Positions 17,721 to 26,680 of a stretch of 40,288 bases of DNA are shown one piece after another; the stretch's first letter is position 1, and every line of letters begins with the position of its first letter. The position numbers were made by a program, and so were the translations under genes. The notes beneath the pieces were generated by a model. That model had not been told where the DNA came from and made no database searches. It worked only from the letters and a program-made list of their open reading frames with translations. Where the stretch lies: contig JAFGSS010000185.1 of the NCBI GenBank assembly GCA_016934555.1, forward strand, positions 1 to 40,288. The letters are read 5' to 3'. Origin of the DNA: Acidobacteriota bacterium (GTDB lineage: Bacteria; Acidobacteriota; UBA6911).

Positions 17721-18815
17721 ATGGCATTCTCCCCGGGATACGCACATATGACATCCATATTCATCAACCGCCGCCTCCGCCTGACGCTGCTGTCCCTGCT
17801 CGTGCTGGCGGCCGCCTCCGGGTGCGTTTCGGGAAGAACCGATCCGGCCCCCCCGCAGCCGGGACCAGCGCAGGAGGGGCCGGCCGGAGACCCGGTGGTC
17901 GAGAAGCGGGCGGAGGAGCACCGCGCGGTCTCCATCCTTTCCGAAAGCACCCTTTTCACCGTCTACGGAAGGGCCTTCGGCCGTGCGCCCATCCTCGGGA
18001 GGCTGGGGACCTACAGCGGGTTCGAGGACATGGAACAGGACATCCGTCCCTGGGTCGAGGGGATCTCGAGCCGGCACGAAAAAAAGCGCGTCATCCCGGC
18101 GGTCCACCTGATCTACGCCATGGCCACTCCCTGCGAACCCGACGACGACTGCCTCCTCTACCTCGAGGGGATCGAAAAGGATATCGTGGGCACCTACATC
18201 GAACCGGCCGCCCGGCGGGGGTGGATGGTCGTCCTGGACACCCAGATCGGCAAATCGACCCCGGTCGAACAGGTCCGGCGCATCATCGACAAGGGATACC
18301 TGGAGTACGACAACGTGGCCGTGGCGATCGACCCCGAATTCAGCGCGGCCCCCGGTCAGGAAACCCCGCCGGGGCGCCCCATCGGAACGGTGAAGGCCTC
18401 GCAGATCAACAAGGTCCAGCGGATGCTCGACGATTACACGAAAGAGCACCGGCTGCCGACCAGGAAGATCCTGATCGTGCACCAGTTCGGCGACGCGAAC
18501 GTAGGCGACGGCGTCCCCCCCATGATCCAGGACAAGAAGAGCCTCCAGACGTTCGACAACGTGGAACTGGTCTTCGACGCGGACGGCCTGGGCGGGCAGG
18601 CGGTGAAAATGGTCAAATACAACAAGATGACCGACGCCGCCGTGTACCCCTTCACCCGGTTCCGCGGGATCAAGATCTTCTTCCCGAACCGCTGGGAAAA
18701 GCACGGGCACTTCGACACGCCCCCGATGGAGCTGGATCAGATCTTCGGGCTGGAACCGGCCACAGGGGGGAAGGTCCGGATCGAAACCAGGCCCGACGTG
18801 GTCATCATCGCCTGA
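17721..18815 (+). CDS. Unrecognised lipoprotein, possibly TIM-barrel hydrolase-like
   Basis: I do not recognise this family. The 364-residue product has a basic N-terminus, a hydrophobic stretch and an ASGC lipobox (Cys35 from the first ATG, Cys26 from the ATG at 17748), so it should be lipid-anchored. A Pro/Gly-rich linker (about 38-60) precedes the folded part. That part alternates predicted strands ending in polar or acidic residues: IPAVHLIYAM, WMVVLDTQIG, NVAVAIDPEF, KILIVHQFGD, VELVFDADG and GIKIFF. Such alternation suggests a TIM barrel, with the acids at strand ends as in glycoside hydrolases; this is inference only. It follows the RND pump by about 130 bases and converges on rqcH. 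The start is uncertain between 17721 and 17748. Confidence 0.8.
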   Translation: MAFSPGYAHMTSIFINRRLRLTLLSLLVLAAASGCVSGRTDPAPPQPGPAQEGPAGDPVVEKRAEEHRAVSILSESTLFTVYGRAFGRAPILGRLGTYSGFEDMEQDIRPWVEGISSRHEKKRVIPAVHLIYAMATPCEPDDDCLLYLEGIEKDIVGTYIEPAARRGWMVVLDTQIGKSTPVEQVRRIIDKGYLEYDNVAVAIDPEFSAAPGQETPPGRPIGTVKASQINKVQRMLDDYTKEHRLPTRKILIVHQFGDANVGDGVPPMIQDKKSLQTFDNVELVFDADGLGGQAVKMVKYNKMTDAAVYPFTRFRGIKIFFPNRWEKHGHFDTPPMELDQIFGLEPATGGKVRIETRPDVVIIA

Positions 18816-18833
18816 CCCGCCCGGGAACGGGCC

Positions 18834-20327
18834 TCACTCCTCCAGCCTCGAGGCCAGGATCGCCTCCAGCCGCTTCGGGTCCCGCTTCAGGTGGACCGTC
18901 CGGCCGCCCCGGACGTAGACCAGGCCCGGTTTAGCCCCCCTGGGTTTTTTCACGTTTTTGATCGGCGCCATGTGCACGTCCGCCCGGGTGGCGTTCTTCA
19001 TCTTCGAGAAATGAACCGCGAGTTCGCACGCCGCCAGCACCGCCTCCGGCGCCGCCTCGGCCCGCCCCTCGGTGCGCAGCACCACGTGGCTCCCCGGGTA
19101 GAGCTCCAGGTGAAAGAAAAGGTCGTTCCCCCGGGCCAGGCGCGTGGTCAGGACGTCGTTCCCCTCGTCGCTGCGCCCCACCCAGATTTCCATCCCGTCC
19201 CCCGTGCGATACCTCTTGGGCCGCAGCCGGGACGGGAGATCGGGCTTCGGGTCCTTCTTCACCGGGGCCGCGGCCGGCACCGGCTTTTTTGCGGGCGGGA
19301 GGCGGCCGAGCAGCCGCCGGAGCGGGGGGGACGCGGACAGCCGCTCGAGCATCCCGGGATCGGGGGGGTCCAGCCGGGCGATCCGGTCGAGATCGCGCAG
19401 GCAATCTTCCAGCCGCTGCTGCTCCGCTCTGAGTTCCTCGAGCTGGAGCCGGATCCTCCCGGCACCCCGGGTCTCCTTCTGGTAGCGCGCGAAGTAGCTT
19501 TCCAGGTTCCCGGCCGGAGAAAGCTTCGGGTCGAGGGGAATCTCGACGGTCTCCCCCGTCGCATAGTCGGTCGCCGCGACCGTGGACTGCCCGGGCCCGA
19601 CCGCGTGCAGCACCCCTTTGAGCAGTTCCCCGAGGCGGCGGTGACTCTCCGCCTGCATGGCCCGGCCCAGGTCGTCCTCGAGGTTCGCGTGCTTCCGCCC
19701 GAGAAACGCCTGCTCCTTCCTGACCGCCTGTTCGATCCGGCGCACCGCGACTTCCGCCCCGTGCGCCCGCTCCCGCCGCCCGTACTCCTCGGCGACGGCG
19801 TCGAGGAACCGGTCGTCGGGCACCGCCTGCCACCGGTCCTCCCCCGCCGAAGCCAGGGATCCCCGGGGCTCCACCCAGGGAGCCCCGGCTTTCAGTTCGG
19901 GCCGGGTATCCTCGGGCGGACGCAGGGAGTGGAGCAGGACGCCCGCCTCGTCGAGCAGGTACAGGTTGCTCCGGGGGCCCAGGATGGAAAGCAGCAGCCG
20001 GAGAACACCGGTGCGGGATTGAAAGCGGAGGCAGACCTGACGGTCCGAGCTCGCGGCCTCCACCGCCTCGAGGGTGCTCCCGGCCAGGTGCGCCCGCGCG
20101 TATTCCCCGAAGGAGCCGACAGCGGACTCCGGCACGGCCGCGTCGGCGCCCGAGATCCGGGCGTACTGCGGGCTGCAGCAAAGGAGCAAACGGGAGCGCT
20201 CGCGCCCCTGTTCAAGGACCAGGACGAGGGAAAAGGGGCCGGCCTGGAGGACGCGCCGCAGCCGGGCCCCCGACCATGCCCCATGGGCGATGCGCGCCGC
20301 GCGGCGCAGTTCCTCGAGACTCAGCAT
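18834..20327 (-). CDS. rqcH: NFACT-family protein RqcH (Rqc2 homologue)
   Basis: RqcH binds 50S subunits carrying stalled, tRNA-linked peptides and adds C-terminal alanine tails that mark them for degradation. The 497-residue product begins MLSLEELRRAARIAHGAW. It has an NFACT-N domain (about 1-190) with Asp95-Arg96 in SSDRQVCLRF; a DR pair at this point is needed for tRNA recruitment in known RqcH proteins. A coiled-coil middle (about 270-330) and a C-terminal NFACT-R domain (about 370-470, LELYPGSHVVLR and HFSKMKNATRADVHM) follow. It is somewhat shorter than the usual 550-570 residues. The ATG at 20327 has GGGAGG correctly spaced; in-frame ATGs further upstream do not. A fibronectin-binding annotation is historical for this family. 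Confidence 0.9.
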   Translation of the reverse strand: MLSLEELRRAARIAHGAWSGARLRRVLQAGPFSLVLVLEQGRERSRLLLCCSPQYARISGADAAVPESAVGSFGEYARAHLAGSTLEAVEAASSDRQVCLRFQSRTGVLRLLLSILGPRSNLYLLDEAGVLLHSLRPPEDTRPELKAGAPWVEPRGSLASAGEDRWQAVPDDRFLDAVAEEYGRRERAHGAEVAVRRIEQAVRKEQAFLGRKHANLEDDLGRAMQAESHRRLGELLKGVLHAVGPGQSTVAATDYATGETVEIPLDPKLSPAGNLESYFARYQKETRGAGRIRLQLEELRAEQQRLEDCLRDLDRIARLDPPDPGMLERLSASPPLRRLLGRLPPAKKPVPAAAPVKKDPKPDLPSRLRPKRYRTGDGMEIWVGRSDEGNDVLTTRLARGNDLFFHLELYPGSHVVLRTEGRAEAAPEAVLAACELAVHFSKMKNATRADVHMAPIKNVKKPRGAKPGLVYVRGGRTVHLKRDPKRLEAILASRLEE

Positions 20328-20351
20328 CGGGCCTCCCATCCGCCCGCGGGC

Positions 20352-20388
20352 AAAAAAATCCCCCCGGAGCACCGGGCCCCGGGGGGAT
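20352..20388 (-). terminator. Rho-independent terminator after fhs
   Basis: Read on the minus strand, ATCCCCCCGG pairs with CCGGGGGGAT (20388-20358), a ten-base GC-rich stem followed at once by seven T (20358-20352). It lies 24 bases past the fhs stop and 25 bases before the rqcH start, so it should separate the two genes into different transcripts. Confidence 0.88.
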
Positions 20389-20411
20389 GGTGAAAACGGT
20401 CAAGCGCGGGA

Positions 20412-22178
20412 CTAGAACAGCCCCGTAACCCTCCGGGTCTTCACGTCCACGTCGATCCTGCGGTAGGCAGGATCCGACGCCGTTCCCGGCATCAGGCTGA
20501 TGGTGCCGGCGACGGGGACCACGAACCCTGCCCCCTTGTAGGTCAGGATGTCGCGGACCGGCAGCGTCCAGCCCTTCGGGGCGCCCTTGATGTTCGGGTC
20601 GTGCGAAAGGCTGAGGTGGGTCTTCACCATGCAGGTGCCCAGCTTGGCGATTTCGGGATCCTTCTCCATCTTCTTGAGCTTGGTCTGGGCTTCCGGGGTG
20701 TAGCTGACCCCGTCGGCGCCATAGATTTCCCTGGCGATGGTCTCGATCCGCTTGCCGAGAGGCATGTCCAGCTCATAGAGGAACTTGAAATCGTTCGGCT
20801 CGTTGCAGGCGTCGATGACGGCGTCGGTGAACTCGAGCGCGCCGTCCCCCCCCTTGAGCCAGTGCTCCGACACGGCCACCCTGGCCCCGGCCGCCTCGGC
20901 GTTCTTCTTGATGACGGCGATTTCGGCCTTGGTGTCCGTGTAGAAGGAGTTGATGCAGACGACGGGGCTGATCCCCGCCTTCTTGACGTTCTGGATGTGC
21001 TTGATAAGGTTGGCGCACCCCTTGTCCACCAGTTCCACGTTCTCTTCCTTGTAGACGGGGTCGAGCGGCTTGCCCGGAGGCACCGGGGGACCGCCGCCAT
21101 GGCTCTTGAGCGCGCGCACGGTCGCCACGATCACGGCGCAGTTCGGCTTCAGGCCGCTGAAGCGGCATTTCAGGTTCCAGAACTTCTCAAACCCGATGTC
21201 GGCGCCGAACCCGCTCTCCGTGACGTGATAATCGGCCAGCTTCAGCGCCAGCTTGTCGAGCACGATGGAGGACTGCCCGATGGCGATGTTGGCGAACGGC
21301 CCGGCGTGCACGAACACGGGCTGCCCTTCCAGAGACTGCATCAGGTTGGGGTTGATCGTGTTGAGCATCCACGCCGTCATGGCGCCGTCCACTTCCAGGT
21401 CTGCCGTGGTGACCGGCTCGCCCTTCTTGTTGTAGGCGACGACGATCTTGCCGATCCGCTCGCGCATGTCCCCCAGGCTGGTGGCCACGGCCAGGATGGC
21501 CATCAGCTCGCTGCTGACGGCGATGGCGAAGCCCGACTGCGTCATGAAGCCGTCCATCTTGCCGCCCATGCCGATGGTGATGTTCCTGAGGGCCTGGGCG
21601 CAGAAGTCGATGACCCACTTCATCTCCACCGACCGGTGGTCGATGTCGAGCCTTTTCAGCTTCTTGGTCGCCAGCATGGCGTCGTCGTAGTTGTACTCGT
21701 GCTGCATCCGGCTGGTCAGCGCCACCATCGCGAGGTTGTGCGCGTTGATGATGTCGTTGATGTCGCCCGTCAGGCCGAGTGAGAAGGGGGTCAGGGGAAT
21801 GCACTGGGCCAGGCCGCCGCCGGCCGCGCTCCCCTTGATGTTCATGGTCGGGCCGCCCGAGGGCTGCCGGATCCCTCCGGTCACCTTCTTCCCCCGCTTG
21901 CCCAGCCCCTGCACCAGCCCCATGGTGGAGGTGCTCTTCCCTTCTCCGAGCGGAGTCGGGGTAATGGCCGTAACGTCGATGTACTTGCCGTTGGGCCGGT
22001 CCTTCAATCTCTCCAGAACGGCTTCAAAATCCACCTTGCCGTAGTAATGCCCGTGGGGAATCAGTTCCTCTTCCTTGATTCCCAGCTCGTCGGCCAGTTG
22101 CTTGACGGTCTTCATGTCCTTTTCACACGCCTCAGCAATCTGCCAATCCGCCAGTTTTGTTGGATCAAGCTTAGCCAT
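20412..22178 (-). CDS. fhs: Formate-tetrahydrofolate ligase
   Basis: This ATP-dependent enzyme makes 10-formyl-THF from formate and THF, feeding purine, fMet and one-carbon pathways. The 588-residue product has the nucleotide-binding loop [11 protein letters not shown] (73-83), followed by [20 protein letters not shown] and the LTGDINDI segment. The family is usually about 555-560 residues. Here the mid region ([20 protein letters not shown], then [14 protein letters not shown]) differs from the common form, suggesting a separate clade. The ATG at 22178 has an ideal ribosome site, AAGGAGG. A strong terminator follows the gene. It is monocistronic as far as seen. A role in acetogenesis is not implied, since no other Wood-Ljungdahl gene is present. 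Confidence 0.95.
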   Translation of the reverse strand: MAKLDPTKLADWQIAEACEKDMKTVKQLADELGIKEEELIPHGHYYGKVDFEAVLERLKDRPNGKYIDVTAITPTPLGEGKSTSTMGLVQGLGKRGKKVTGGIRQPSGGPTMNIKGSAAGGGLAQCIPLTPFSLGLTGDINDIINAHNLAMVALTSRMQHEYNYDDAMLATKKLKRLDIDHRSVEMKWVIDFCAQALRNITIGMGGKMDGFMTQSGFAIAVSSELMAILAVATSLGDMRERIGKIVVAYNKKGEPVTTADLEVDGAMTAWMLNTINPNLMQSLEGQPVFVHAGPFANIAIGQSSIVLDKLALKLADYHVTESGFGADIGFEKFWNLKCRFSGLKPNCAVIVATVRALKSHGGGPPVPPGKPLDPVYKEENVELVDKGCANLIKHIQNVKKAGISPVVCINSFYTDTKAEIAVIKKNAEAAGARVAVSEHWLKGGDGALEFTDAVIDACNEPNDFKFLYELDMPLGKRIETIAREIYGADGVSYTPEAQTKLKKMEKDPEIAKLGTCMVKTHLSLSHDPNIKGAPKGWTLPVRDILTYKGAGFVVPVAGTISLMPGTASDPAYRRIDVDVKTRRVTGLF

Positions 22179-22488
22179 CTAAAATCCTCCTTAATTTTGA
22201 TGATCAACCCTTTATGATGCCGGCAAACGAACCGCCGATAGCCCGGGCCCCCTCATCCTAACTTCAAAGTCAACCACCCTTCAATTTGAATCGCTCAATA
22301 AGATACAAATATTTCCGGGGATTAAAAAGGCCGATTCATCGAAACCCGCATAAAAATGCCCCGCCCCGGATCGGCCGATAATTGTCATGAAGCCGGGTTG
22401 ATGCGACGATATGCAATACGGTATCCTCGCGCCCACGGGTCGCGGCCGGATGCTTCGGTCCCGGCAAACCTCTGGTTTCGGAAGGAAA
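22179..22488. other. Divergent intergenic region, fhs / J-domain gene
   Basis: This 310-base gap is the most AT-rich part of the window (22262-22345). It contains the fhs ribosome site and leader on the minus strand, an 11-base palindrome TTCAATTTGAA (22280-22290) and several TATCTT-like sequences. None forms a convincing -35/-10 pair with correct spacing. It must hold the promoters for both flanking genes, but I cannot place them firmly. I see no folded element resembling a known riboswitch, and no convincing small gene. Confidence 0.6.
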
Positions 22489-23061
22489 ATGGCAGACGAA
22501 CTCGTTTTCAACGACTACTACGACATCCTGCAGGTCAGCCCGGGCGCCGACGGCGACACCATCGGGCGGATCTTCCGCCACCTGGCCAAGAAATACCACC
22601 CGGACGCCACTGGAGGGGGGGACCCCGAACGATTCCGGGAACTGGTCAAGGCGCACGAGATCCTCAGCGACCCGGTCAAACGCGCGGCCTACGACATCCG
22701 CCACCAGCAGTACTGGGAGCGGAAGATGCACCTGCTGCGGGAGGCCGGGAACGGCCCCGTGACCGGCGGCAGCCGGGAGGTCCGGGAGCGGTTGCTGACG
22801 CTGCTGTACGTGCAGCGCCGCACCAATATCCGCCAGCCGGGACTGGGCGAAATCGCGCTGGCCCGCATGCTGCGCACCCCGATCGAGTTCCTGGAATTCG
22901 ACCTCTGGTACCTGCACCGGAAGGGGCTGGTGGACCGCCTCGAATCGGGCCTGCTGGCGATCTCGGTCGACGGGGTCGACCACGTGGAACAGAACGAACT
23001 CCACCTGAGCGCGGACCGCCTGCTCCAGGCCGTCCCCGAGGCCGCCCCGGAATCCGCCTGA
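22489..23061 (+). CDS. J-domain protein with C-terminal winged-helix-like segment
   Basis: The 190-residue product starts with a J-domain (about 8-70): YYDILQVSPGADGDTIGRIF, then AKKYHPDATGGG with the essential HPD tripeptide that stimulates DnaK ATPase, and a third helix ending KRAAYDIRHQQYW. No Gly/Phe-rich or zinc-finger region follows, so it is a type III J-protein and not DnaJ itself. Residues about 103-160 (LLTLLYVQRRTNIRQPGLGE, then IALARML) look like a winged-helix fold, hinting at a nucleic-acid or protein target; this is inference. I chose the ATG at 22489 (MADELVFND) because GGAAGGAAA precedes it. It is followed by the hydrolase gene after 64 bases. Confidence 0.82.
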   Translation: MADELVFNDYYDILQVSPGADGDTIGRIFRHLAKKYHPDATGGGDPERFRELVKAHEILSDPVKRAAYDIRHQQYWERKMHLLREAGNGPVTGGSREVRERLLTLLYVQRRTNIRQPGLGEIALARMLRTPIEFLEFDLWYLHRKGLVDRLESGLLAISVDGVDHVEQNELHLSADRLLQAVPEAAPESA

Positions 23062-23125
23062 CCCCCCCATTCCCCCCCGGGAGCGCTTCTGGTACCATAT
23101 CGGGCGGCGGTGGGAGGGTGGGGCC

Positions 23126-24253
23126 ATGGGCTGGACAGGGAAGAAGATGGTGTGGATCGCGGCAGGGATTCTGATCGCCGGGATCCTCATAGGGAACCCG
23201 GCCCGGCATCTCCTGTTTTCCGTGCGCCTCGCCCTGGACCTGAAGGCCCTCGCCGCCGGGAGCGACGGCCCGGACCCGGCCGTGGCCGAGGGCCGGGTGA
23301 GCGGGCGCGACGGGGACCGCCACTACGAGGCCCTCTGTTACCGGCCGGTCGGAGGGCCGGCCTCCACCGCCGTCGTGCTCTCGGCCGGCATCAGCGAACT
23401 GGGCTGTTATCACCCGCGACTCGTGGCTCTGGCACGCCTCCTGGCGAAGAGGGGGTTGATGGTGATCACGCCCGACATCCGGGAGTTCCGGCAGTTTCAG
23501 ATCACGGCCGCGCCCATTGAGCAGATGCTCTTCTGGCACTCCCGCGCCCGCTCGCTGGAGGGGGGGGAGCGGGTGGGCAAAACAGGCTTTGCGGGGGTCT
23601 CCTACTCCGGGACGCTCGCCCTGATGGCGGCCGCCCGTCCGGCGGTGCGCGACCGCACCGCCTTCGTAGCGGCCGTCGGCCCCTATTACGACCTCAAGCG
23701 CTGCAGCCGGGGGTGGTTCGCCGCCGGGTCGGAGGGGGAATGGCAGGGCTACTACCCCACCCGTTATTACGCGCGCTGGGTGATGATGCTGTCGGCCCTC
23801 GACATGGTCGCGGACGACTCCGACCGCCGGTGGCTGCGCCGGCGGCTGCAGGGCCTGCTCGAGCAGAAGGACCCTCCCGATTCCGCCCCCCTGACCCCGG
23901 AGGGGGAGCGCTGGCACGCCCTGGCGACCATGCGGCCGGGCCGGACCGACGCCCCGCTCGCCGCGGAAATCGAGGAATTTCTCTCCCGGCGGGAGTACAC
24001 GGACCTCGACCCCCGGGAGTCTCTCGATGCGCTCCGCTGCCCCGTCTTTTTGATCCACGGCGCCTACGACGACCTGATCCCCCCGGCGGAGAGCGCCGAT
24101 CTTCACCGGGCCGTCGCCAGCTCCCGGCTCCTCGTCAGCCCGTTTCTGACCCACACGCACCCGGTCGGCACGGAATTGTCCCGCCCGCGGCAGGTGCGGG
24201 CGGCGGTCGAAGCCATCCTTTTCAGCTGCCGGTTTTCCGGCGCCCTCGACTGA
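23126..24253 (+). CDS. Membrane-anchored alpha/beta hydrolase
   Basis: The 375-residue product has an N-terminal hydrophobic segment (about 8-23) that could anchor it in the inner membrane with the catalytic part outside. The alpha/beta hydrolase core shows AVVLSAGISELG (oxyanion region) and a nucleophile elbow GVSYSG with Ser159. HGAYDDLIPP carries Asp315 or Asp316 as acid, and THTHPVG has His343 or His345 as the base. The elbow is G-x-S-x-S, a mild departure from G-x-S-x-G. The insertion between strand 6 and the acid (about 185-290) is a helical lid. The substrate is unknown. It sits between the J-domain gene and manC on the same strand. Confidence 0.8.
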   Translation: MGWTGKKMVWIAAGILIAGILIGNPARHLLFSVRLALDLKALAAGSDGPDPAVAEGRVSGRDGDRHYEALCYRPVGGPASTAVVLSAGISELGCYHPRLVALARLLAKRGLMVITPDIREFRQFQITAAPIEQMLFWHSRARSLEGGERVGKTGFAGVSYSGTLALMAAARPAVRDRTAFVAAVGPYYDLKRCSRGWFAAGSEGEWQGYYPTRYYARWVMMLSALDMVADDSDRRWLRRRLQGLLEQKDPPDSAPLTPEGERWHALATMRPGRTDAPLAAEIEEFLSRREYTDLDPRESLDALRCPVFLIHGAYDDLIPPAESADLHRAVASSRLLVSPFLTHTHPVGTELSRPRQVRAAVEAILFSCRFSGALD

Positions 24254-24261
24254 ACGGCGGG

Positions 24262-24283
24262 GGTTTTTCCCATAGGAAAAACC
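24262..24283. repeat. Perfect inverted repeat upstream of manC
   Basis: GGTTTTTCC (24262-24270) and GGAAAAACC (24275-24283) form a perfect nine-base inverted repeat around CATA. There is no T-run after it, so it is not a standard terminator. It lies 45 bases before the manC start and could be an operator or a leader hairpin. Confidence 0.5.
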
Positions 24284-24327
24284 GGGCGTCTCCATTAAAA
24301 TGCCTTCCCTTGGAGAAACGTTATCCC

Positions 24328-25383
24328 ATGCTCAGGCTCTGGTCCGTCATCATGGCGGGAGGCCGCGGGGAGAGGTTCTGGCCCCTCAGCACCCGCACGC
24401 TGCCCAAGCCCTTCATTCCGCTTCTGGGCCCCACGACCCTGATCCAGGACACGGCGGCCCGGATCGAGCCGCTGACGCCGCCGGAGCGGACCCTCATCTC
24501 CATCGGCGCCGCTCACGTCGACATCGCGCGGCGGCAGCTGCCCCGTGTCCCGGAAGAAAATTTCATCGTGGAGCCGGTGGGCCGCGACACCTCGGCGTGC
24601 CTCGGACTGTGCGCCCTGCACCTGGAGAAGAGGGACCCGGGCGCCGTCATGCTGGCGCTCCCGGCGGACCATTACGTCGGCGACGGCGCCGCCTATCTCC
24701 GGACGATCGAGACCGGGATGGGGGGCCTCGACGCCGCAACCGGGATCGTTTTCGGCATCCGCCCCACCCGGCCCGAAACGGGCTACGGCTATATCCTGGC
24801 CCCCCGGCCACAAGCCGGGGGCTCGATCTGGCCGGTGGCGGCATTCGTCGAAAAGCCCGACGCGGCGACGGCCGCCCGTTACCTGGCCGACGGCGGCTAT
24901 TTCTGGAACAGCGGCATGTTCCTCTGGCCCAACCGCACGCTGCTCGGGCTTTTCCGGAAACACCTGCCGGAGACCTCGGAGGGACTCGACCGGCTGCGCC
25001 CCCTGATCGGCCGCGGCGACGCCGCCGACGAGGTGCGCGCCCTCTTCGAGGCGCTCCCCCGCATCTCGATCGATTTCGGCATCGTGGAGAAAACCGCGGG
25101 GCTCGGGCTCGTCCCGGTCTCCTTCCCCTGGGACGACATCGGCAGTTGGGCCTCGCTCGACCGGGCCCTCGGGGCCGACGCCGCGGGCAACGTCGTGCGG
25201 GGGCGGCATACGGCCGTCGACAGCACCGGCTGCGTCGTCTACGCGCAGTCGGCGACGGTCGCCACCCTGGGAGTTTCGGATTTGGTTGTGGTCGAGGCGT
25301 ACGGTAAAGTTCTGGTGTGTTCAAAAGCAAAGGCTGCGGAGCTGAAAAGGCTGGTGGCAGCGCTCGCCCCCGAAGAGGGCTGA
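24328..25383 (+). CDS. manC: Mannose-1-phosphate guanylyltransferase (single-domain)
   Basis: This enzyme makes GDP-mannose from mannose-1-phosphate and GTP for surface polysaccharides and lipopolysaccharide. The 351-residue product begins [31 protein letters not shown] is the nucleotidyltransferase signature, followed by the lysine of [18 protein letters not shown] binds the sugar, and [10 protein letters not shown] is typical of the family. It lacks the C-terminal phosphomannose isomerase domain of the bifunctional ManC/AlgA type. I chose the ATG at 24328 because homology begins there; the open frame upstream is a shadow of the hydrolase gene. argG starts 15 bases downstream, so the two are probably co-transcribed. 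Confidence 0.93.
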   Translation: MLRLWSVIMAGGRGERFWPLSTRTLPKPFIPLLGPTTLIQDTAARIEPLTPPERTLISIGAAHVDIARRQLPRVPEENFIVEPVGRDTSACLGLCALHLEKRDPGAVMLALPADHYVGDGAAYLRTIETGMGGLDAATGIVFGIRPTRPETGYGYILAPRPQAGGSIWPVAAFVEKPDAATAARYLADGGYFWNSGMFLWPNRTLLGLFRKHLPETSEGLDRLRPLIGRGDAADEVRALFEALPRISIDFGIVEKTAGLGLVPVSFPWDDIGSWASLDRALGADAAGNVVRGRHTAVDSTGCVVYAQSATVATLGVSDLVVVEAYGKVLVCSKAKAAELKRLVAALAPEEG

Positions 25384-25397
25384 CTGGAGATGCGGCA

Positions 25398-26633
25398 ATG
25401 AGTGCAAAAGCGAACAAGGTGGTACTGGCGTACAGCGGCGGACTGGATACATCCATCATCATCCCCTGGCTGAAGGAAAACTACGGGGCGGACGTCATCG
25501 CCTTCGCCGCCGACGTCGGCCAGGGGGCGGAACTGGACGGCCTGGAGGAAAAGGCGATCCGGACCGGCGCCTCGAAATGCATCATCGAGGACCTGCGGGA
25601 GGAATTCGCCAACGAATTCGTCCTCCCCTGCCTGCGCGCCGGGGCCGTTTATGAAAGAAAGTACCTGCTCGGGACCTCCTTCGCCCGCCCGCTGATCGCA
25701 CGCCGGCAGGTGGAGATCGCCGAGGCGGAGGGGGCCGACGCCGTCAGCCACGGTTGCACCGGCAAGGGGAACGACCAGGTGCGGTTCGAACTCGCCTTCA
25801 AGGCGCTGAACCCGAAACTGAAGATCATCGCCCCGTGGCGCGAATGGGACCTCAAGTCGCGGGAAGATGAAATAGAATACGCGCTCGAGCGCAGGATCCC
25901 GATCACGGCGACGAAGGAGAAGATCTACAGCGAGGACCGCAACCTCTGGCACATCAGCCACGAGGGGGGGATTCTCGAGGACCCCTGGGCGGAGCCCGAG
26001 GAAAGCATGTTCGTCCTCTCCGTCTCCCCGGAAAAGGCCCCGGACCACCCCCAGTACGTGGAAATCGAGTTTGACGCCGGCAACCCCGTGGCCGTCGACG
26101 GCCAGCGGCTCGGCCCGGTGGACATCATCTCCCTGCTGAACCGGATCGGGGGCGCCCACGGAGTCGGCCGCACCGACCTGGTGGAGAACCGGCTGGTGGG
26201 GATGAAGTCGCGTGGCGTGTACGAAACCCCGGGCGGCACGCTCCTGCTGGCGGCCCACCGCGAACTGGAAAGCCTCGCGCTGGACAAGGCGACGCTCCAC
26301 TACAAGGACCTGCTGGCGGCCAGATACGCCGAACTGGTCTACAACGGGGAATGGTTCGCCCCCCTCCGCTACGCCATGGACGCCTTCATCGACTCCATCC
26401 AGGCGCGGGTGACGGGAACCGTGCGCCTGAAGCTTTACAAGGGGAACATCGTCATCGCCGGGAGGAAGTCCCCCTGTTCGCTCTACCGGGAGGACCTCGC
26501 CACCTTCGCCGAGGACGCGGTCTACAACCAGAAGGACGCCGAGGGCTTCATCAACCTCTTCGGCCTCCCCTACAGGGTGGAAGCCCTGCTCGACACCAGG
26601 GCCGTCTACCGCGAGCGGCGCGGCCGCCGGTAG
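25398..26633 (+). CDS. argG: Argininosuccinate synthase
   Basis: ArgG joins citrulline and aspartate with ATP, the penultimate step of arginine synthesis. The 411-residue product starts [29 protein letters not shown] is the ATP-pyrophosphatase PP-loop. [15 protein letters not shown] is the citrulline/aspartate-binding region and [15 protein letters not shown] is a family signature. The length is normal. The ATG at 25398 has GGAGA eight bases before it. No other arg gene is nearby, so the neighbours manC and bshC give no pathway context. Confidence 0.97.
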   Translation: MSAKANKVVLAYSGGLDTSIIIPWLKENYGADVIAFAADVGQGAELDGLEEKAIRTGASKCIIEDLREEFANEFVLPCLRAGAVYERKYLLGTSFARPLIARRQVEIAEAEGADAVSHGCTGKGNDQVRFELAFKALNPKLKIIAPWREWDLKSREDEIEYALERRIPITATKEKIYSEDRNLWHISHEGGILEDPWAEPEESMFVLSVSPEKAPDHPQYVEIEFDAGNPVAVDGQRLGPVDIISLLNRIGGAHGVGRTDLVENRLVGMKSRGVYETPGGTLLLAAHRELESLALDKATLHYKDLLAARYAELVYNGEWFAPLRYAMDAFIDSIQARVTGTVRLKLYKGNIVIAGRKSPCSLYREDLATFAEDAVYNQKDAEGFINLFGLPYRVEALLDTRAVYRERRGRR

Positions 26634-26643
26634 GAGCGGTCCG

Positions 26644-26668
26644 GCCGGGGGCGCATCGCGCCCCCGGC
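26644..26668 (+). other. Strong hairpin between argG and bshC
   Basis: GCCGGGGGCGC (26644-26654), loop ATC, GCGCCCCCGGC (26658-26668) is a perfect 11-base stem. It begins 11 bases after the argG stop and ends 12 bases before the bshC ATG. No T-run follows, so simple termination is doubtful. It occupies the place where the bshC ribosome site should be. Confidence 0.7.
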
Positions 26669-26680
26669 TCCCCCAGCGCC

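Noticed and set aside
22179-22330. Possible tetrahydrofolate riboswitch in the fhs leader
   Set aside because: The leader is long enough, but I cannot find the conserved junction sequences of known THF riboswitches and see no clear aptamer fold by eye.
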